DNA of 64,000 nt from Haemonchus contortus (GCA_000469685.2 LS997564.1:31692843-31756842), one strand, 5' to 3'. Positions 12,892-24,305 are shown, numbered from the stretch's first letter. Made by a program: numbers and translations. Notes: generated from the letters alone by a model not told the origin.

Positions 12892-13049
12892 ATCTTATCG
12901 GGACGTCAATGTGTTAAGGGTTGCGCCCGAATGATAAGAAGAGCGTTCGAAGTCACATCTCGCTCACTGCATATTCAGTAATGAGAATTACGGAACTAGA
13001 CTGGCGAAGCTCGCTCTGAGAATAAGGGTTGAATTTTCGGTGATAATTA

Positions 13050-13335
13050 ATCCCTTTTTGGAATGCGCCTTGCATTCGACCTCTATTCAGAAAATTGGCG
13101 TACTACACGCGCATGTGGGCGATACAATGACTTGCGGTGGCCAGCCGATGTAAAGTAAACGTAATTTAAACAGTAGTAGTAGTAGTAGTAGTAGTTTATC
13201 GTCCCAGACGATTCTGGTGAAAGCTAATCGATAACGGGAATATGCAAGCCTTAATTGGCTTAGGCGGATACCGATCCGAGATTTGATATGCGGACTACAG
13301 TGATAATGCGCCACTTTCCACTACACCACCCCTCC
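13050..13335 (-). repeat. tRNA-derived SINE copy, antisense, with AGT microsatellite
   Basis: Read on the minus strand it begins with TGGTGTAGTGG (RNA polymerase III A-box-like) and continues through ATCTCGGATCGGTATCCGCC to a 3' end with GCGCATTCCAAAAAGGGA, as in the other copies. It carries an internal AGT/ACT microsatellite of about eight units at 13172-13196. The copy lies at the 3' end of the BLOC-1 subunit gene and overlaps one of its possible terminal reading frames. Confidence 0.65.
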
Positions 13336-13515
13336 TCAGTAGTTTCCATATAATTAATATGGGAAGCAAAAATTAGGGGTTGTTCATGCTGCAAACTATC
13401 AGCAGCAACCAGCGGCAAAATGGGTAAGTCGTAAGCGGAAATGGAGAGTGAAAAATAGTCAGCGGCATGTTTACAATTACAACTCAAAATATGAGTACGA
13501 TACGATTTCCCTACA

Positions 13516-14823
13516 CTAATAGCTACCCCTTTCTTTGGGTAGTGTGAGCCCACTTCCAAACACGGAAAATGATAATGAGATGGTACGAGCTCTATACAGA
13601 AGGGCCGTTCTGAAAAAATGTTTACTTTGAAACGTTATATAAACATTACCTTGATATATCCGTTGTAATGTAGTCGAAATGATCGCCATATCGTTTTGGA
13701 TTGCTTTTGCCCAATTTTCCACGTCGCCGATTTCCTGAGTGTATGTTATTCGAAGCATGGGCTATGAATGTGAAGTGAGATTATTCACAGCTCAATTCAC
13801 CCAGGCTACTAAACGGGCAGACAGATGACTAAGTAGGGGATTCGAAGCTAAGAAGATATTTATATACTTCTAAAACGAACAAAGGCTGTCCTGGTTGGCG
13901 GCTTTCTGAACCCTTCTACAAGTGGATCCTAATTGACCACAGCAAGTCACCAGTAATAGTAGCTCTTAATTAATGGAAAACCTTGAGTGCGTGATTAAGT
14001 GATTCCGTGATGGCCAGCCATTGTTCCGATTGCTTGGCTAGCGCAGCGGCATTGCTTTCAAATCGTTTCGCTTCGACATCTAGTCGTTTTTGATTTCCAT
14101 ATGCCTGCGAGACCCTGGAAACAGACGAAAGGGAGTCCTTTGATGACATTTCCAAATAAAATTGAAGAAAAAAACAATGCGGTGGTAGTTTTTATAACTG
14201 GGAAAAGGTTTTCGGAGCGTTCAGGTAGTTTCCTAACCCAATTGTTAGCAAAATCGAGTTGGAATACGCGCCCAGTGTAATGCAATGTTGCCAGACGATA
14301 AATGGTTAAGGTAGTTGAATAGTCTGCGATCCGAAAAGTGAACAAGCGGGAATTTCCAAAACCGGTGCCCAGAACTCTACTGCCAAGGTGCCTCAAACCT
14401 GAACGCCGACAAGCAAACGTCTAGACTGTTTCTTCGTCTTCCAGGGTTTTCCCCTAGCTCAATATGATCAGAACGAACAAATCAATGCTATTCCAACTCC
14501 CAACAATAAAATTCAAGAAAAAAATCAAGTGAAGTAAGTAAATTCGAGTAACTTCTACCCAGGATAGAACACAGGAACGATACAACCTGCCTACCTTAGA
14601 TTCAAATGATCGACAACAGCCGACGAGAGATTGTGTGCTGCGACAATGGCTTCGTTTTTGAGTTTTTCTGAAAAGTAATTGTCATCTGATAGACTTCTTA
14701 TCCGGCACCTTCTTCAAAGGAAACGGCTGCTAAATTAATGTATTGGTACTCAAACTTGCCTTGTTCTTCTCTTCGCAGCACTTGCCTCTGTTGGTGCTCC
14801 TTTAACATAGCCGATAGCGACAT
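13516..14823 (-). CDS. blos-1: BLOC-1 subunit 1 (BLOS1/GCN5L1 homologue), C-terminus unresolved
   Basis: BLOS1 is a small coiled-coil subunit of BLOC-1 and BORC, which act in lysosome-related organelle biogenesis and lysosome positioning. Four minus-strand exons join in frame: 14760-14823, 14595-14667, 13982-14114 and 13650-13734 (118 residues). The protein begins [20 protein letters not shown], matching the family LKEHQ start. It continues with [20 protein letters not shown], then [20 protein letters not shown] and [20 protein letters not shown], which follow the animal family block by block. Intron 1 begins GCAAGT, not GT; only this donor keeps the frame. After LQRIYQ there are two options: reading on through the GTAATG donor to a stop at 13516 (adds about 45 residues), or a 40-nt intron to an acceptor at 13610, after which the frame runs into the SINE and stops at 13260. 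The usual family length is about 125-150 residues. It is divergently arranged with uL16m, 569 nt apart. Confidence 0.88.
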
Positions 14824-15392
14824 TACGCAGATTAGATCTGTGTGTGACTTCTAGAATATGCAAAATGATCATAACAGGGCATGGAAATGTATTTCCGATT
14901 CACATTAACCACTGAGTAACTGGAATCTCCGCGACGACGTTAACGAGAATTTATGATTAATCGACATTATTTAAAGTTACAAACATAAATATTCGGTATC
15001 GGTAGACGAACTATTTGTCAGGTGATCTTCAAAATTAAAAAAGGCAGGTGAGAAAACAACGTCTATGGGGTGTTGCCTATAAGGCAAGGAGAAAAATTGT
15101 TGCAATATAGGCAAGATTCCGCGCTCCAGCTTCATAGCCATGCGACCGCAATGCCTTTACCGAAAGAAATAATTTCCACTGATTTAAGAGCTTTCGTGAG
15201 GAAATTCACATTATGAAGGTGTTCCTTAGGATTTTTTTAAGGTGTTTACTCTGTGAAGAACTTTTTGTAGGTGAACCTAATTTAATGGAAAATTGTTTTT
15301 TCATATTCATCACAAAATAGGGATTTAGCAAGCTTGAACTGTTGACTCTTTAATTTTTTTTCTATAAAAGGTCGGATAAAATGTTTTAGACC
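14824..15392. promoter_or_regulatory. Divergent intergenic region between blos-1 and mrpl-16
   Basis: This 569-nt gap separates two conserved genes transcribed away from each other, so it should contain both promoters. TTTTTTTCTATAAAAGG ends about 23 nt before the uL16m ATG and resembles a TATA element. In this context it may simply be part of the pyrimidine-rich region before the trans-splice acceptor ATGTTTTAG (ending 15389). Confidence 0.35.
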
Positions 15393-17152
15393 ATGAGTTG
15401 GAGAACCCGTACAGTTCTTCTACAAGAACTCACTAGTCTGCTATATGGTAGTAGTCGAGGAATGCGGAAGTATCCGTTTCCAGTAACTTTTGAGAGTAGG
15501 TTTTATAAATTTTGCTTCAACCGCTCCAAGATTCCGACATCCTTTGTGTCTGTCTTCTATAGATGTAAAATTCCCACCGAATGGCCAGCTAAAGCTTCCC
15601 AAAATGCCGCCTGAACCAGAATATGATCCTGACAAGGGAGAGAAGAAGTGAGTGATGGGTCTTCGTTCCTAATGTTATATTCAGCAGTTGTTTATGTATT
15701 TCTGATTACGATTTTTGTCATACCCTTCACCTCGGTTAGGTACAAAACGACAAAAAGAATGATCGAAGCTCGTGGTGTGGAGGAAGTTCACACAGAGCTT
15801 ATTCATGAACAGTACGGTCTGGCGGCAGTTTCTGGTGGTTTCATCTCCGCAGATGACTTCAAGTTCATTCAAGTGAGCTTTTGTCATGATCCCTCAAGCC
15901 ATTATCCAACAAGATTAGCAGTATTACTGTAACTGGAATTGTACCTTTTACTTTTATTCGATTTGTCAAAAAGCAAGAAGGCATTCATATTCACTCACCC
16001 TTTTCAAGGAGCGTGTCAACAAAAACCTCCGCGATAAACAGTTTGCCATATGGCGTGTTGATCCACCGTGGTTACCGAGAACGAAGAAAGCCCAAGGTAG
16101 GAGACATTTTCATAGAAAATTATTTCTTTGGACTTCATGGACCATGTAATTGAGGTACCCGTCTTGGTGGCGGCAAAGGAAGTATTCACCATTACGTGAC
16201 ACCTGTTAAAGCGAAACGGATCATTCTTGAAGTGGGAGGTCATATTACGGAGATTGAGGTATTTCCATAATTCTGATCGTGCAAATTGGTCAGATATATG
16301 TAGGTAGTTTAGACCGTTTTCACATAGTTTTACTATGATCTGAGAGGGTGAAGAGATAATAAATATATGGAGGGTTATAGTTCATGTAATGCTAGAGGTT
16401 CTCGGATTTGAAGAACGGTAGTGCTGGCGTAACATATCACACAAGCGTTGCAAAATACATTTGGAGTAGGAATAGTCATTGCTACTAGGCTTGAAAAAGA
16501 AGTATCTTGGCGTAGACATGGCTTTTATAGGATGCGCTCCCGCATTCTCCTTCCATTCGGAACCTTGATTGATTCTGGGGGTGTATATGACCTATGCAGT
16601 TACTTGCGGCGGCCAGCTGATGTACAAATTAGTGCTTTTAAAGTCTGATACAAATTGGAATTCTTGTTTTAAACAAGCCCTCTCCCACCACCTCTCATAT
16701 ATGATATGTTCTCTTCCGTCGCAGGAACTAGACTTTTTCTCAGTACATAGCTCATTTTGGCATTGGGGTGATTTCTGAGAAATAACTATGAGACAGGTGT
16801 TCATGTGATAATTGAAATGCTACTGCAAGCTAGCTCTCTGCGCTATTATACGTATTTTTAATGTTGTTTCAGGTGCAGTTTTTCAGCACACATCAAATTA
16901 CAGTTCGCTTTTTCATCACAAATGATTGTTTTTTAGGCACAATCATTCCTGCTCTATCTTTGTGAACGATTCTTGTTCCCAGTAGAATTCGTTAGCGAGA
17001 AGATACTGGCAGAAAGGAGGGAAGCAGAAAAGGAAATCGCTGAGCACAATCAAAATCCTCTCAATTGGGATCGTGTGATAAAGTATAATATGCAAAACTG
17101 TACTAGTTGGCTTTCACATTACGATATTATGTGGAAGGGGCGATATCGATAA
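15393..17152 (+). CDS. mrpl-16: Mitochondrial large-subunit ribosomal protein uL16m
   Basis: uL16m is a mitoribosome large-subunit protein near the peptidyl-transferase and tRNA elbow region. Six exons join in frame: 15393-15447, 15563-15647, 15740-15872, 16009-16096, 16155-16258 and 16937-17152, giving 226 residues. A short N-terminus rich in Arg, Thr and Leu ([19 protein letters not shown]) fits a mitochondrial targeting sequence. The uL16 signature is clear: [20 protein letters not shown], then [20 protein letters not shown] and [10 protein letters not shown]. The nematode/animal C-terminal extension follows: [10 protein letters not shown], then [14 protein letters not shown]. The ATG sits 3 nt after a TTTTAG acceptor, the expected place for spliced-leader addition. 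Intron 5 (about 680 nt) carries an antisense SINE fragment. From memory, the C. elegans orthologue lies next to a PGAP2-like gene, as it does here. Confidence 0.95.
16596..16640 (-). repeat. Short antisense SINE fragment in mrpl-16 intron 5
   Basis: CTTGCGGCGGCCAGCTGATG matches the same antisense segment in the SINE copy at 13131-13155 (CTTGCGGTGGCCAGCCGATG). No A-box head is recognisable beside it, so it is a truncated copy. Confidence 0.45.
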
Positions 17153-17239
17153 TTGAAATTTTATTCCAATTATTATGTAGTTTTAGCTTGCAGTGATAGA
17201 ATTGTTTTATGATAGAGAACTTTGTACATAATTGTTGCT

Positions 17240-17245
17240 AATAAA
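17240..17245 (+). terminator. AATAAA polyadenylation signal of mrpl-16
   Basis: AATAAA lies 88 nt after the uL16m stop codon, within GCTAATAAAATTTTC. Confidence 0.55.
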
Positions 17246-17891
17246 ATTTTCTTGAATAAGTTGAAACCTGCTGGAGCGGTTCCACTCCGTCTATTGATTT
17301 TCAGTGAGTACACGGTTGCTTTCCCATCTGATTACGCTTGTACCCTTCTCTCTTGCGATCCGCCGCCGATATGGATCTATCGCGCTCGACACGACCTTTG
17401 TCAGTCTTCTTATGAGAAATGATTGTTTCCAAATTTTCTTGTTCCAAGTTTTATTTCCAAGCCAGTTTCCCTAATAGATATTTTTGCTTAATGGGACATT
17501 GGTAATTACCGTCTACCTCGTTCATGATCCGTGAGTGAGATCACAGGTTCGGATTCTTTCCCACAAACCAGCCTTTTAAGCTCTGCTGTGTGGGTCGATT
17601 GGCCTATACCAAGTAGTGTGAGAGCAGCATATAGTAATTAGCTGTTAGTCCGATCGTTGTTCTTCGTGATCACGCTCTTCTATGACGAGCGACCGATTGA
17701 ACATGGTTACCTGTGAGAGTGTGAGTCAAGGGCATGGCGCAACTCGAAAGTTTGGTCGTTCTGAGTGTTTATTCGATTTTCCACTTGGAGTGATCTTTAT
17801 ATTGTATTTCTAAAAAAATTTTATCTGTGATCGCGCCATTTGTGTGGTTTCCGATGATCTTTGCATTTAATTCTTTTTCCTTGTCAGGCTG

Positions 17892-20362
17892 ATGGCTTAC
17901 GGGGATGACGACATTCTGTCTCTTCCGTTTCGACTGTTCGTCTTTATTGTAGCAGGATTGCCATTATCCGCTTTGATCATATGTGTGCTGTTTTCTGTAT
18001 TACTTCATTTTGAAGCAGCAACAAGGACTCATTGTGGAGTAGAAAATTGGTCAGTGGACAGTTCAATGACGTTTTGAGTGGATTCCCCTTGTAGTACTGT
18101 GAACACAGAAGCTTTTCCTTATCCATTATTTTTCAATTTTTCTCTCTTTCTGGTGGCAACACTGTAGATCGTTGCTTGGGGCTGGCACGGTCCCTTCCTT
18201 TGCGTTGGGTTAGTTCGTTTTTTGAATATTTTAGCTTTATAGGCTGCCTTCGATTTCGGCAGCTGTCTCTACATACGCTCCTGAGATGTACATATGGCGA
18301 ATGTTCATTGCTGTGCATGGTGGGCCTCGCTTGTTTGTCGCCTTTGCTTTTAGGTAGGCTTTTCGTCCTTGATGTTGAATACCGTTTCGCCTTTCTAGGT
18401 TGAGCCGGGATTCGTAGTTTTGTATTAGGTGTGTGCATTAATTTCCGCCGCCGTCTTCAAAGGGTCGTTACGCGAACCATGTTAGAGGTTCACCTGTGAA
18501 TCCTGTCATATTCTGTACGATAGGGTATTAGCTACCTACTTGAGGGCAGACAGATCAGTTTCTCCCCAAAATCCCGTTGCCCCCAGACTGATTCGTCATG
18601 GAACATGATAAACCGCTCTCCCGAGGGGCCCTTCTCCTGCTGTTTGTTTTCAAGGAAACTAGCATTGAAGCCCACCCAATGCTTTTTGATACTTATGGAG
18701 GACAAACTCTATCTGAATAAACCTCCTGAGATGGTTTCTCTTCACTCGAGATTTTGCAAGGAAAGCGGAAAGCAAAAAGTAATGCTGTGTGTGCATTTGG
18801 TGGTGGGATCAAAAGGGTGTTGTGTACTGTGAGTTGCTGAGCCCTAAGGAAACTGTTACTACTGATCGCTACGAACACCAACTTGACAGTTCGTAGGATG
18901 CTCCCACCTAAAAGCGGCCGTTAATCGCAAGAAAATATCATGAGGTGCTGTTCCACCGCGAACATGCCAGACCCCATGTTGCGAAAAATGTCCTTATAAA
19001 AAAAATTGCAGTTGTTGGACGGGATCAGCTTGTTCAGCCCGCATACTCTCCGGATCTTGCTCTTTTTGATTACCACCTATTCCGGTCCACGCAAGTCAGT
19101 TTGGCAGATATACGCTTCCGGAATGCCGAAGAAGTGCGAAAATGGGTGGAGAGCTGGATTGCCTCAAAAGATGAAAGTTTTTTTAGACGCGGAGTCAACA
19201 AGATACCAGAAAGATGGCAAGAAGTTGTAGCTAACGATGGGCAATGCATTGGTTGATGTCCATTTGGTTTTAATTTTGTAATAAATATGTTTTTGCACGC
19301 AAAAAACGGCGGAAATTAATGCACACACCTAATACATCGTGACGAGCTTGCTAACGCATGGACAAGATGGGAATTTGGCCTGTGTAGAGGGTATGACAGT
19401 TGAACCATAAACCCTCAACATTTTTCCGTGAGCAAGGCTCACATGCATTTTCTTGGTTTTTCTTGGGTCCGATGGTCGTGAACTCAATTTCGATGTAGTC
19501 TTTTCATGAGTATTTAAATGCGCGTCAAAAAGGTTAACGATGACTTCGAATTTCTCCTTTAGAAATACGCTTTAAACAGCAGTGTGGAACGGTTTCAGTG
19601 TTTTGTAGATTTAGCTTTCACTCAACAAGACAGTTAATTTTCTTCTCCTGCTACAACTGCAGTGCATTCATCTTGGTTGCCTTGTTCTAAATTGTTCAAT
19701 TCATATGTTCTAGGAACTTCCTTTTATTCTCACCATTGAGACCTCTTACCGGAGCTCGTGTTTTTCGTATTTCATGCCATGTTGCGTGTGTGTTGAACGT
19801 GATGGAGAATATGTTTCTACTAGGATTGACTGCAATATCCTCTGTAGAAAATCATGGTACCTAAGTTCCGTCCATTACAATCATTTTTATTGTGCGAAGT
19901 CTCAAACGATCCTTTTCAGCCCTCCATAAGTTTTGCTTTATTGGATTTGCCATGTCAGCTACGTTGTACATGTTGCTAAGCACATGGTTATTCCACTATT
20001 CAGGGCGTAGAAGGGCAACGAATTTGGTGAGGTTTTGAGAAGTTATGCCTTTAGAGCTTGTTGATACAGGTACTTATTTTGAGGGCGAGCGCTCGTACGA
20101 ATATAAAATTCTCGCATGTGCTGGCTCAATCATCTCCATGGTCCTGGCTATGTATCTCTACTGGAGGCACAACACGTATTGTGAGCCAGGAGTCTATACG
20201 ATGTTTGCGTTGGCAGAATACTGCGTAGTACTCTCCAATATTGCTTTTCATTCAACGCTCTACTACGATTTCCATGGAAAAAGTGTAATTTTGTCGTCTA
20301 CGATCGGTGTCGGAACTGGAGGATACAGCTTGCTGCCGACCGTAATTGAAAAAGATACCTGA
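17892..20362 (+). CDS. PGAP2/FRAG1-like GPI-anchor lipid remodelling membrane protein
   Basis: PGAP2 is a Golgi/ER multi-pass membrane protein needed for fatty-acid remodelling of GPI anchors. Six exons join in frame: 17892-18049, 18243-18353, 19714-19856, 19920-20026, 20084-... to the stop at 20360-20362, giving 265 residues (human PGAP2 is about 254). Note that exon 5 is the last. Family landmarks are visible: a first hydrophobic segment at residues 13-38, THCGVENWLPSISAAV near residue 46, a second block with IWRMFIAVHGGPRLFVAFAF, NVMENMFLLGLTAISSVEN, YLYWR with HNTYCEPGVYTMFALAEY, and VVLSNIAFHSTLYYDF near the C-terminus. The ATG is 5 nt after TTTTTCCTTGTCAG, a strong trans-splice-like acceptor. 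Intron 2 (18354-19713) contains a 902-bp mariner remnant. The family match is secure; the last residues after ILSSTIG are specific to this reading and could be altered by splicing. Confidence 0.92.
18426..19331 (+). mobile_element. Internally deleted mariner transposon in intron 2 of the PGAP2-like gene
   Basis: A 902-bp element (18428-19329) is flanked by TA target-site duplications at 18426-18427 and 19330-19331. It has perfect 23-bp terminal inverted repeats starting GGTGTGTGCATTAATTTCCG. It lies in the same orientation as the host gene. Autonomous mariners are about 1.3 kb, so about 400 bp is missing. Confidence 0.9.
18600..19256 (+). pseudogene. Decayed mariner transposase (DD34D type)
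   Basis: Transposase fragments are recognisable in several frames. WWDQKGVVYYELL-like sequence near 18796-18840 carries the second catalytic Asp, followed by an in-frame stop. A 103-codon open stretch (18945-19253) has HREHARPHVAKNV, then AYSPDLALFDYHLFRS with the third Asp, then FFRRGVNKIPERWQEVVAND. The N-terminal DNA-binding part is deleted or unrecognisable. With stops and frame changes it cannot encode an active enzyme. Confidence 0.85.
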
Positions 20363-21693
20363 AAAGTTGGAAAGGATAGAAAACTGTTTATGCCACTTTA
20401 AAGGACTTGAGTTTGGTGGAGCCACAGAGTTACTGAAATTTGAAACAGTGAAAGGTTTCACAGTAACTCTTACCACTTTTGAGTCAAAAGGTTCATTACA
20501 TCTTCACTTATTGAGTAGGAGTCCCTCCGTTCACTTTGCTGTCAAATAGCAAGGTGATCACTGCATTAGCTACATCATAGCTTCCGAAGAACTGTATTTT
20601 AGTTGGCTGTTCAATTTAGAGGAGGATTCTTTCTTGGTTGGGTTAATTCTACTTCCACTAAGAGTGAAATTCAGAGATTTTTTTCTAAAGTTCATTCCCA
20701 GAGCTTATTATTGATATACGAACATATTGATTATGAGTTATGAGTCTGTCAGTTTTTCTCCGTTCCATTTCGAAGGAATTGTGTTTCTCCGTTTCTTTGA
20801 ACTTTTATTGCAAAAGTTTCTGCAAGTTCGTTTCCTTTCCTTCCTTTTCCTGATGTTCCATGGAGGATTTGTTAAGATGTTAAGTTGTCTCTAGCTTGTC
20901 GATTTGATCAGTTCTTTTTTGTTTTTGTATAAGAGAACCTTGAGGAAAATTCACCGTTATAGCAATAGGAAAATGCCTTTTGAGGTTCGGCCACTATTTT
21001 TTCCAACTCTTGGTCACTTATATTGTTCACTTCGTTCATAGGCACTTTTATTTATTGGTGAAACTGAGGTGTCTCGAGTTTCCACTCTTTTTTCATCAAA
21101 AAATCCAATTGGTATATTGAGTCAAACGAACATATCCTTAACTGCAGCGAATGGGCCTGCTGAAATGAGTTTCTCCAATTTTCTCCAATATCATGATGTT
21201 ACCCTTGTCCATGGCGGTATTTCCAAGGTAACAATGTAGATGGGCTGCTTTACATTTTGTCCATGGCATAATTATTATTTGTGGATGAAATTTTTGTATG
21301 TTACGTTTTGCCGGTATTGTTGTTAGTCTCATTCAAATCTGTGATAGATTGATGCGTTCATATGAGCCAATTTTTCTTTATCCCGGTTTTTTCTATCGTC
21401 TGAGTGTTGTTTACACGAGACTTAAGCATTTTGATTAGTGAACTGAAACTGTATCCTCTAAGTACCTGCAAATCTCCACTTGCCACAGTTTCAGTTCAAC
21501 ATTTACAACTTGCCACTGTTTCAAGTTGTTTATTTATTTGTTGTGAGGATTCTCGTGATATCCTGGTGAATGCGATATATTTTCAAAGATAAAGATTCCA
21601 AAATGTCTTCTGTTCCAACGGAAAAGTGATTACTGTGTTCATCTGGATACTTTAGACAACGGTTAGGGTTGTTCCTCTATTTGGATTGTTCAG
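20363..21693. other. Intergenic region between the PGAP2-like and LYAR genes
   Basis: About 1.3 kb, T-rich, with no supported exon. The ORFs present are short and have no family resemblance. It probably contains the 3' UTR of the PGAP2-like gene. It ends in GGATTGTTCAG directly before the LYAR ATG, a trans-splice-like acceptor. Confidence 0.45.
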
Positions 21694-24305
21694 ATGGTGT
21701 TCTTCACATGTGATCAGTGTGGAGAGTCTCTCAAGAAGAATCAGGTGTTAACTTTTATATTATTATCAACTCAGTACAAACTAACATGTTACGGCATTTT
21801 ATATGTAAATGTCCGAGATGTGCGCGTGCCGTTACGTCGCGGTCCGATAGGTAACGGGTGAGGCGGATAAGGGGCATGTGTATGCAGTGTAAATAGTTAC
21901 GGGAAGATGATGGGTAGTAGATCCGTGAGTAAAGCCAGACGATTGCGCTATCCTCGCCCGTTCAGACGCTCTTGATATTACAGTTCGGAGAGTTATTTGT
22001 GAGGAGTAGATGTAGTTGATGGTGCTATCATTTTAAGGAAACATAGGGAAGGGCGCATGTTTGTGGAGTGAGCCATGTAAGGACAGTCGGAACTCTACAT
22101 CAACGAAAATGGCAATTGTGAAACCTGAAAATCTGTACTGAAAATGAGGATCTTGCAAGGGTTTCGGCTTTTTGTTTGTGGGTGCATCTAGTAAATGGGA
22201 ACAGTCTTTGTTCCCGCAAACTATGACGTCGTGCTTACTATTTTTAATATTATGTCGACATTTCGAACACCGGGCACTTGCCTGTGTTGAGGTTGAGCAA
22301 AAATCGAACCGCCAAAAAGAAAATTGTGAAGCTTTGTAGTGATTAGTGAATTTTTGTAACAACGGTAGCAGACTGTTCGATTTGAGATTTTAGGTCGAGA
22401 AGCATACGTATAAATGCCGCTCCCAAAGTTACAGTTGCATCGATTGTCAAGTTTGTTTCACGTTAGTATTCTTTTTATAGATTCTATAGTATTCTATTCT
22501 TACAGTATTCTTTTTTCCAAAATTTATCAAGGCAGAAGATCCAAAACAAGCAGAACTTTCTCACGAAGGAACATTTTTTTTACTTTATTGAGTCAGCCTT
22601 TGTTTCTCCGCTAGAATTGTTCATTAAATATTGAAACCATTCATTCCTAAACATCCTTGCAACTATTCTGAATCCACCGAAGTCGTTCTGTTCTAGCGCA
22701 TGAGTAGTGTTTGAAAAGCTGACTACTGATGAATAAACATCTCATGCTGCTTGTCTGTCAGGAAGGGCCCCTTCCCCGCTCCTTTGTAACGTCAAGACGT
22801 CTTTTCATGACCCTTTCCCCTTGATCCATTGCCTTTACTTTGATTCATCCCTTTCATTTCTTTTCATTTTGTCTGACTTGCATATCAATTTTGTTTCATA
22901 CTTCGCCAATTTGTTTTGTTTTTGTAATATTTTCCTTTTCTAGACCGTATACCTATCAACAACATGTCAAATGTATAACTGAAAACCAAAAGTATGGATC
23001 GAAGAACTATGTGGAAAAGGAGGCCAAGGTATCTGTGAGCTTCCACCTTAGATTTTTTGAATCCATTTTACAGTAGGAAAGTAGCACAAGTTAGTTTAGG
23101 GCGAAGTGAAACAGAATGCCTGGTGTGAGCAAGTGGAGCGTGCCATTGAATTCGTGAAAGACCCACGTTTGAGGTCGTTGTTGCAGAATATCCAAGGGTA
23201 CAATAACATTCCACGAAAGGTCAGTTCGATTTGAGTCTCATGATTCAGTTCTCAGTCTCAAGTGATGTTTCAGGAAGCGAAGTTTATCAATTTCCTCACG
23301 AACTCCTGTCGCATAAGAGACCAAACACTTTGTCGAATGGCTTGGAAAGCGATTGCTGACGAGGCGGAAAAACTAAAGAAAGAAAACGAGGCAAGCAAGA
23401 GTAATGGAAAGGTTTGTGACAAAACTGTCGGCTCTTTTGCTATTCGAAAAACTTAGATATTCCTATTTGCAGGTGGAGACCACTGGAGAAGCTACCCCAT
23501 CAAAAGAAAATCGGCAAAAAGAAGAAAATGGCACGAACGGATGCAACAATAACGAGGTGCGGCTTTTGAGGGTCCTGTATTCAGGATTTTCTTTCTTTGC
23601 ATGTTTGTTCCATTTCAGGGTACCCCAACAACCGTAAATTTTAAATGGAAGTCAACTATCAAACGAAAATTACGCGAAGCTGGTGGGGAGATGAAGGTAG
23701 GTATTTCCCTACGTACCTTGTCATATGAACTATTGTTGATTTTCGTTGTTCGCATAAGAGCTTTCAAAAGTGACTGATTGATGAGGTTCGCAGAAGTTTG
23801 CCGTACAAGTTGTTAAGCTTCTCCGAGTCACCCTGATTTTACGAAGAGCTTAGTCTAATATCAATTGGCATCCCTGGGAAGTCATAGCCTCGGTGTAACC
23901 GCCTGACGGTTTGAATTATAAAATCCACACAAGGTAGTGTTCAGTGAATAATCTAGTCTCTTAATGGTTTGTTGGCCTGTGTGGGTACTAGCTCAGAAAA
24001 TAGTCCAGGTTTTTTGTGTGTAGTAGCGATGCTGCTTGCAATACTTCGTTCGCCCTTAATCACAGGTTATTTGCACTCATTGACTAGATTTTTACTGTAA
24101 GCGTTTACTGTTTTCTATAATACTTATTAATACTAAGCGCCGAATAATGCCCTTTCCGTTTAAGGTAAAGAAATTGCGAAAAGCTGTTGTCAGCGCGTAC
24201 AAGGAAGCCGTTGGTGATGAAGAAGGAGCAGATGAGTTGTTCGAAAGTAAACTTGCAAAAAGTGGTGTTAGCGTAAGTGGCAAATTAGTCTCGCTTCAAT
24301 CCTGA
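21694..24305 (+). CDS. LYAR-type nucleolar C2HC zinc-finger protein (cell growth-regulating nucleolar protein)
   Basis: LYAR is a nucleolar/nuclear protein implicated in rRNA processing and growth control. Eight exons join in frame: 21694-21744, 22394-22461, 22944-23028, 23100-23219, 23274-23411, 23473-23556, 23619-23696 and 24165-24305, giving 254 residues. The N-terminus begins MVFFTCDQCGESLKKNQVEK and supplies two zinc sites, C6/C9/H21/C25 and C32/C35/H47/C50, the LYAR-type fold; QQHVKCITENQKYGSKNY follows as in the family. A middle block (EVKQNAWCEQVERAIEFVKD, then NNIPRKEAKFINFLTNSCR) and the C-terminal basic domain (NFKWKSTIKRKLREAGGEMK, VKKLRKAVVSAYKEAV) also fit. The ATG directly follows TTCAG, a trans-splice-like acceptor. 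The last exon contains an unused GTAAGT after SGVS; reading through it matches the family C-terminus better than splicing. Confidence 0.93.

Noticed and set aside
13172..13196. AGT microsatellite as an independent feature
   Set aside because: It lies within the SINE copy and is best described as part of it.
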